Shown in pieces: positions 7,390 to 10,853 of a DNA stretch of 10,853 nucleotides. The stretch covers positions 1 through 10,853 of the forward strand of contig JAOUDU010000042.1 of NCBI GenBank assembly GCA_029859085.1. The letters run 5' to 3'. How positions within the stretch are numbered: the stretch's first letter is position 1; the number at the start of each line of letters is the position of its first letter. A program made the translations under genes and the position numbers. This stretch comes from Gammaproteobacteria bacterium (GTDB lineage Bacteria > Pseudomonadota > Gammaproteobacteria > Pseudomonadales > Halieaceae). The notes beneath the pieces are model-generated. The model was not told the origin of the DNA. It saw nothing but the letters and a program-made list of their open reading frames with translations, and made no database searches.

Positions 7390-8253
7390 ATGGGAGCAAT
7401 ATCAGGAGATTTCTCCAGAAAAACCCCTATCGCGCGCTACCTGTCGAGCTCGCCACGCACCGCGTTCAGGGCGTTCGCGGTGCTGGTGGCGGCCGTCATG
7501 GGCTGGGCCTGGTGGGTTCGCGATTATCGCTACCTGCAGGCCGAATCCGGCGCCGGCTATGCGCTGGGCATCGCCGGCGCCAGCATGATGGTTATTTTGC
7601 TGCTGTACCCGCTGCGCAAGCGGGTGCGGTTCATGCAGGGATGGCTGCAGCTCAGGAGCTGGTTCAGCCTGCATATGCTACTCGGCGTCCTCGGCCCTCT
7701 CTGTATCCTGCTGCACTGCAATTTTCGCCTGGGTTCCACCAACAGCAATGTCGCCCTGACCAGCATGCTGCTGGTGGCTGGCAGCGGGCTGGTAGGCCGC
7801 TATCTCTACGGCAAGTTCCACTTCGGTTTATACGGGCAACAGGTTGGCCTCCAACAGCTGAAAACCGATCTCGACTATATCTACCAGCAGTTCGAAGCAT
7901 CTGGACTCGAGGACCCGGGGCGAGCGGGTCTGAAGGCGCTTTATGAGACCTGCAGCGAAATCATCGAGAGCCAACGCAAAAAAGTGTCTGTCCGGCAGTT
8001 GATCGGGCAGCGCCGCCGGCTGCGGCAGATGACGCGGCAAGCGCTCTCAACGATCGTCGCTGATGACACAACCGCAGCCGCGCGGAAGCAACTTGAGGAC
8101 CTTCGCCACGCCCTGGTCGCGCTGCTGGACAAGCTGGCGGGGCTGCGCCTGTTCGAACGCCTGTTCGGACTGTGGCACATCGTGCATATCCCGGTGTTCC
8201 TGCTGATGATCGTCACCGCTATCGTCCACATATTTGTGGTCCACTGGTACTGA
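7390..8253 (+). CDS. Five-helix di-heme cytochrome b (ferric reductase-like membrane domain without flavin domain)
   Basis: A 287-residue integral membrane protein. Hydrophobic helices lie at about residues 25-43, 57-73, 93-111, 119-140 and 261-285. Helix 3 carries His95 and His109, and helix 5 carries His266 and His280; both pairs are 14 residues apart, as expected for two stacked b hemes bridging the membrane. His263 and His285 are additional. A helical, charged segment of about 110 residues (150-258) lies between helices 4 and 5, where ferric reductase/NOX-type proteins usually have short loops. There is no C-terminal FAD/NAD(P)H domain; the divergent flavoprotein could supply it in trans. 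The ATG at 7390 has AAAAGGG 12 nt upstream; a GTG at 7351 would add 13 residues but has no ribosome site. The 21-heme gene starts 4 bp after the stop. Confidence 0.82.
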   Translation: MGAISGDFSRKTPIARYLSSSPRTAFRAFAVLVAAVMGWAWWVRDYRYLQAESGAGYALGIAGASMMVILLLYPLRKRVRFMQGWLQLRSWFSLHMLLGVLGPLCILLHCNFRLGSTNSNVALTSMLLVAGSGLVGRYLYGKFHFGLYGQQVGLQQLKTDLDYIYQQFEASGLEDPGRAGLKALYETCSEIIESQRKKVSVRQLIGQRRRLRQMTRQALSTIVADDTTAAARKQLEDLRHALVALLDKLAGLRLFERLFGLWHIVHIPVFLLMIVTAIVHIFVVHWY

Positions 8254-8257
8254 CCGG

Positions 8258-9826
8258 ATGCGAATCCCCCCGGTCATTTTCCCCGTGCTGGCCATTGTGG
8301 CCAGCCTGCTGGCTGGGGCACCGTCCCTCGCCGGGGACCTCAGCCTCAAGTCAATGATCCTGATGCCAGGCCCACTCGCCAAGGCACACGCGAAGGAGGA
8401 GAAAAACTGCGAGGCCTGCCACAGCAGCTTCGACAAGTCGGCCCAGGACTCCCTCTGCCTGGCTTGCCACGAGGACATAGCCGCCGATCGCAAGGCGCAG
8501 CAGGGTTTTCACAGCCGCTCGGACCTCGCCAGCTCAGCCAGTTGCAAAAGCTGCCACACAGATCACAAGGGGCGCGATTACAATATCGTGCCGCTGGACC
8601 AGGATATATTCGATCACGCCAGTGCCGACTTCAGCCTGTCCGGGAAGCACGCCAGCACTCCCTGTGAGGGTTGCCACAAGGCCGGCACCCGGTTCCGCGA
8701 AACCCCCGGCGAGTGCCATGCCTGTCACAAGGAGCAGGATCCGCACCGTGGCGGGCTCGGCAGTGAGTGCAGTAACTGCCACGCGCCGGATGACTGGAAC
8801 AAGCCAGCTGCGTTCGACCACGGCAAGACCGATTTCGCTCTGAAGGGCGGGCACGAGAAGCTGGTTTGTGCCAGCTGCCACGCGGGAGAGAAATACTCTT
8901 TTGAATCGACCGAATGCGTCAGCTGCCACCAGCTGCGTGACGTACACCTGGGTCGTTACGGCAAGGACTGCGCGCAATGCCATTCCGAGGATGACTGGAC
9001 CAGGCAGGCCTTCGATCACTCCACGACAGACTTTCCGCTGACCGGTTCACACCGGGACACCGCCTGCAAATCATGCCATTTCGGCGACCTCAGGGAGCGC
9101 ACCCCATCCAAGGCCTGTGCATCATGCCACGCCGGTAGCGACGTCCACGCGGGCAGGCACGGGCAGGCATGTGAGACGTGTCATAACACCAGCGACTGGA
9201 AAAAAGCGCCCTTCGACCACGGCAAAAAGGCCAATTGGCCCCTGACCGGCAAACACCGCGACCTTTCCTGCCTGCAGTGCCATCGGGGATCACTGGAAGA
9301 CAAGTTGAGCGGCGAATGCGATTCCTGCCACCGCGCCGCGGATGTGCACAGGTCGGGGGATATGAGGGACTGCGGTCTATGCCACCGCACCTCCGGCTGG
9401 GCAGACACATCCGGCTTCGACCACGAGTTAACACGCTTCCCCCTGGAGGGAATGCACGCCACGGCGGCTTGTGAGTCGTGTCACGACAGCGACCAGTTTC
9501 ATCTGGCCAAAAGCGCCTGCATGGATTGCCACGGGGGGGATGACACCCACGAATCGGGGCTGGGTGCGCAGTGTGAGAGCTGCCACACACCCAATGGCTG
9601 GGCACTGTGGAATTTCAACCACGACACCGCCACGGATTTCAGCCTGGACGGGGCACATGCCGATCTCACCTGCGCCAGCTGCCACCACGGCAACGGGGCC
9701 GACGATGTGGCGGGCGACTGTGCCGGCTGCCATGGCGGTGACGATCGTCATGACGGCGGTTTTGGTCGCGCCTGCGGGCGCTGTCACACGACGAAATCTT
9801 TCGGGGAAATCCAATGGCACAAATAG
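8258..9826 (+). CDS. 21-heme periplasmic c-type cytochrome with six triheme repeats
   Basis: A 522-residue protein with a signal peptide (residues 1-26, likely cleavage after SLAG). I count 21 CXXCH motifs, at Cys51, 67, 96, 136, 153, 171, 204, 220, 238, 270, 287, 305, 338, 354, 372, 405, 421, 439, 472, 488 and 506. The first three form an N-terminal domain. The other 18 lie in six tandem units of 66-68 residues beginning at residues 118, 186, 252, 319, 387 and 453. Each unit has F-[DN]-H, G-x-H and D-x-H plus three CXXCH, so each heme has a candidate distal histidine. This fits a periplasmic or extracellular electron carrier in the broad cytochrome c3/c7-like group. An upstream in-frame TTG at 8234 would overlap the cytochrome b gene, so I prefer the ATG 4 bp after its stop; no strong ribosome site is visible and translation may be coupled. 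Confidence 0.9.
   Translation: MRIPPVIFPVLAIVASLLAGAPSLAGDLSLKSMILMPGPLAKAHAKEEKNCEACHSSFDKSAQDSLCLACHEDIAADRKAQQGFHSRSDLASSASCKSCHTDHKGRDYNIVPLDQDIFDHASADFSLSGKHASTPCEGCHKAGTRFRETPGECHACHKEQDPHRGGLGSECSNCHAPDDWNKPAAFDHGKTDFALKGGHEKLVCASCHAGEKYSFESTECVSCHQLRDVHLGRYGKDCAQCHSEDDWTRQAFDHSTTDFPLTGSHRDTACKSCHFGDLRERTPSKACASCHAGSDVHAGRHGQACETCHNTSDWKKAPFDHGKKANWPLTGKHRDLSCLQCHRGSLEDKLSGECDSCHRAADVHRSGDMRDCGLCHRTSGWADTSGFDHELTRFPLEGMHATAACESCHDSDQFHLAKSACMDCHGGDDTHESGLGAQCESCHTPNGWALWNFNHDTATDFSLDGAHADLTCASCHHGNGADDVAGDCAGCHGGDDRHDGGFGRACGRCHTTKSFGEIQWHK
8609..9823 (+). repeat. Six tandem triheme protein modules (66-68 residues each)
   Basis: Units begin at 8609, 8813, 9011, 9212, 9416 and 9614. 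The consensus is F-D-H, then T-D-F-x-L-x-G-x-H, CXXCH, CXXCH, D-x-H-x-G-x-x-G, CXXCH, and in most units a Trp five residues after the last heme His. The units have diverged at the DNA level, which suggests an old expansion. The last unit ends at the protein terminus and has no Trp at that place. Confidence 0.85.
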
Positions 9827-10853
9827 CTCGTTTAACGCTGGCTCTCTGCCTTGGGTTGCTCCTTTTCTCAACCGGCGTCGCCGGGGCCGAGAGTACCGGG
9901 TTTGACCATTTTTCCACCGGGTTCGAATTGCGCGGTGCCCACAAGGACCTGCAGTGCGACAGCTGTCACAAGCGGGGGGTGTTCGCGGGTACACCCAGGG
10001 AATGCCAGCTGTGTCACGTGCCCAACGGCCTGCTCGATACCTCCTTCAAGCCGCAGAATCATATTCCCTCGACGGGTGCCTGTGAGAGTTGCCACGATAC
10101 CTACAACTGGCAGGAAATAGTGCGTGTGGATCACTCTCAGGTGCCCCAGACCTGCATCCTCTGCCACGACGGCAGGACCGCGACCGGCAAACCGGTCAAT
10201 CATGTAGTCTCCGGCCAGCAGTGCGAAACCTGCCACTCGTCCATGGCCTGGTCTCCCGCCCTGTTTGACCACAGCAATGTGACGCAGCCCTGCTCTACAT
10301 GTCACAACGGCGCTATTTCGACGGGCAAGCCCGCCAGACATATTGTCACCAGCTCAGACTGCGAAAGCTGTCACTCAACTTTCGCCTGGCTACCGGCTAC
10401 GTTTGATCACGTCGGCATCACCGGTAACTGCCAGAGTTGCCACAACGGGGTGCAGGCCCAGGGAAAATCCCCCAAACACCTGCCTACCACCCAGGATTGC
10501 GTCACCTGCCATGCCACCGCCGCGTGGCGTCCCGCGAATTTTGACCACGTCGGTATCACCGGTGACTGCCAGAGCTGCCACAACGGCTCCATCGCCCAGG
10601 GCAAGGGCGCGAAACATCTTCCGCCCAGCCAGGACTGTGCGGTGTGCCACTCCTCTGTGGCGTGGCTGCCGGCCAATTTCACTCACGCCGGCATCACCGG
10701 CAACTGCCAGAGCTGCCACAACGGCACCACCGCCCAGGGCAAGGGCAACACCCATATCCCCACTACCCAGGACTGCGCCGTGTGCCACTCCCCGGTGGCC
10801 TGGAAGCCGGCCAATTTCAGCCACGCCGGCATCACCGGCAACTGCCAGAGCTG
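9814..10853 (+). CDS. Large multiheme c-type cytochrome, 3' end beyond window (triheme unit plus diheme repeats)
   Basis: The frame is open from the ATG at 9814 to the right edge (346 complete codons). The start overlaps the upstream gene by 13 bp and has GGGGA at 9803-9807, 6 nt upstream. Residues 1-25 are a signal peptide with a likely cut after AGA. There are 13 complete CXXCH motifs (Cys48, 64, 90, 114, 137, 160, 183, 206, 229, 252, 275, 298, 321) and a 14th cut by the edge. Residues 30-99 form one triheme unit like those of the upstream cytochrome. From residue 105, diheme units of exactly 46 residues follow. Each holds F-x-H, CXXCH-N-G, G-K-x-x-x-H, CXXCH and a Trp (A-W), giving two non-motif histidines for two hemes. 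It is probably an exported electron conduit. Full length and any surface anchor are unknown. Confidence 0.9.
   Translation, partial: MAQIARLTLALCLGLLLFSTGVAGAESTGFDHFSTGFELRGAHKDLQCDSCHKRGVFAGTPRECQLCHVPNGLLDTSFKPQNHIPSTGACESCHDTYNWQEIVRVDHSQVPQTCILCHDGRTATGKPVNHVVSGQQCETCHSSMAWSPALFDHSNVTQPCSTCHNGAISTGKPARHIVTSSDCESCHSTFAWLPATFDHVGITGNCQSCHNGVQAQGKSPKHLPTTQDCVTCHATAAWRPANFDHVGITGDCQSCHNGSIAQGKGAKHLPPSQDCAVCHSSVAWLPANFTHAGITGNCQSCHNGTTAQGKGNTHIPTTQDCAVCHSPVAWKPANFSHAGITGNCQS
9901..10110 (+). repeat. Single triheme module at the N-terminus of the diheme-repeat cytochrome
   Basis: This 70-residue segment (residues 30-99) has the same layout as the repeats of the preceding gene: FDH, G-F-E-L-R-G-A-H, then CDSCH, CQLCH and CESCH, ending in Trp. 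The usual D-x-H is replaced by an N-H ahead of the last heme. It is followed directly by the first 46-residue diheme unit. Confidence 0.75.
10126..10853 (+). repeat. Tandem 138-bp repeats encoding 46-residue diheme modules
   Basis: Units start at 10126, 10264, 10402, 10540, 10678 and 10816, exactly 138 bp apart; the sixth is cut by the window edge. Later units are very alike in DNA. Those at 10678 and 10816 agree at nearly every visible base, including the stretch encoding HAGITGNCQS. The first two units are clearly more diverged. The array probably continues beyond the edge. Confidence 0.9.

Noticed and set aside
7257..7391. N-terminal 45-residue extension of the flavoprotein beginning with MCAGC
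   Set aside because: It lies in AT-rich DNA holding a TATAAT and a palindrome, and its composition differs sharply from the rest of the protein; the helix-Fe-S-FAD core begins after it.
10390..10824. Minus-strand open frame with internal repeats
   Set aside because: Its repeats mirror the 138-bp diheme units on the plus strand, and CXXCH motifs are continuous only on the plus strand.
10126..10853. Regular direct repeats resembling a CRISPR or satellite array
   Set aside because: The 138-bp period is a whole number of codons in an open frame with conserved heme motifs, so it is a protein repeat and not a CRISPR.
7390..10853. MtrCAB-type outer-membrane conduit
   Set aside because: No decaheme protein or beta-barrel porin gene is seen, and neither multiheme cytochrome has a lipobox in the visible part. 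A porin could still lie outside the window.

Overview
The window is GC-rich and tightly packed, and looks like a chromosomal segment of a Gram-negative bacterium. Sec-type signal peptides, many periplasmic c-type cytochromes and a membrane cytochrome b all point that way. I would guess a proteobacterium, probably a gammaproteobacterium, but no gene here fixes the taxon.

Left part (1-1753). The end of an anti-sigma-type ATPase (HATPase_c_2) is followed by a STAS anti-anti-sigma protein; together they form a partner-switching pair. Converging on them is a class I glutamine amidotransferase-like gene on the minus strand. A 238-bp divergent gap with a perfect 20-bp palindrome separates it from the next gene.

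Middle part (1754-7256). A secreted octaheme cytochrome fused to HEAT-like and TPR repeats (plus strand) meets a minus-strand operon with overlapping stop codons. That operon encodes a membrane-anchored iron-sulfur flavoprotein and then, through an ATGA overlap, an exported Sel1/ankyrin protein.

Right part (7257-10853). An AT-rich divergent promoter region with an operator-like palindrome separates the flavoprotein operon from a plus-strand operon. This operon encodes a five-helix di-heme cytochrome b, a 21-heme cytochrome c made mostly of six triheme repeats, and the start of another multiheme cytochrome made of one triheme unit followed by 46-residue diheme repeats. The last gene runs off the window with 13 complete CXXCH motifs and a 14th cut by the edge.

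How they may work together: the divergent pair looks like a split reductase. Electrons would pass from NAD(P)H to FAD and Fe-S clusters at the cytoplasmic face, then to two b hemes in the membrane, then to long chains of c hemes outside the inner membrane. The octaheme-TPR protein and the Sel1/ankyrin protein could be accessory redox and scaffold components. I do not recognise this arrangement as a described pathway such as MtrCAB. The route and terminal acceptor are inference; the heme counts, repeats, motifs and gene overlaps are read directly from the sequence. The flavoprotein also has an unusual motif order suggesting a circularly permuted FAD domain. No stretch over 300 bases lacks a gene. 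I saw no tRNA, rRNA, CRISPR array, insertion sequence or convincing intrinsic terminator.
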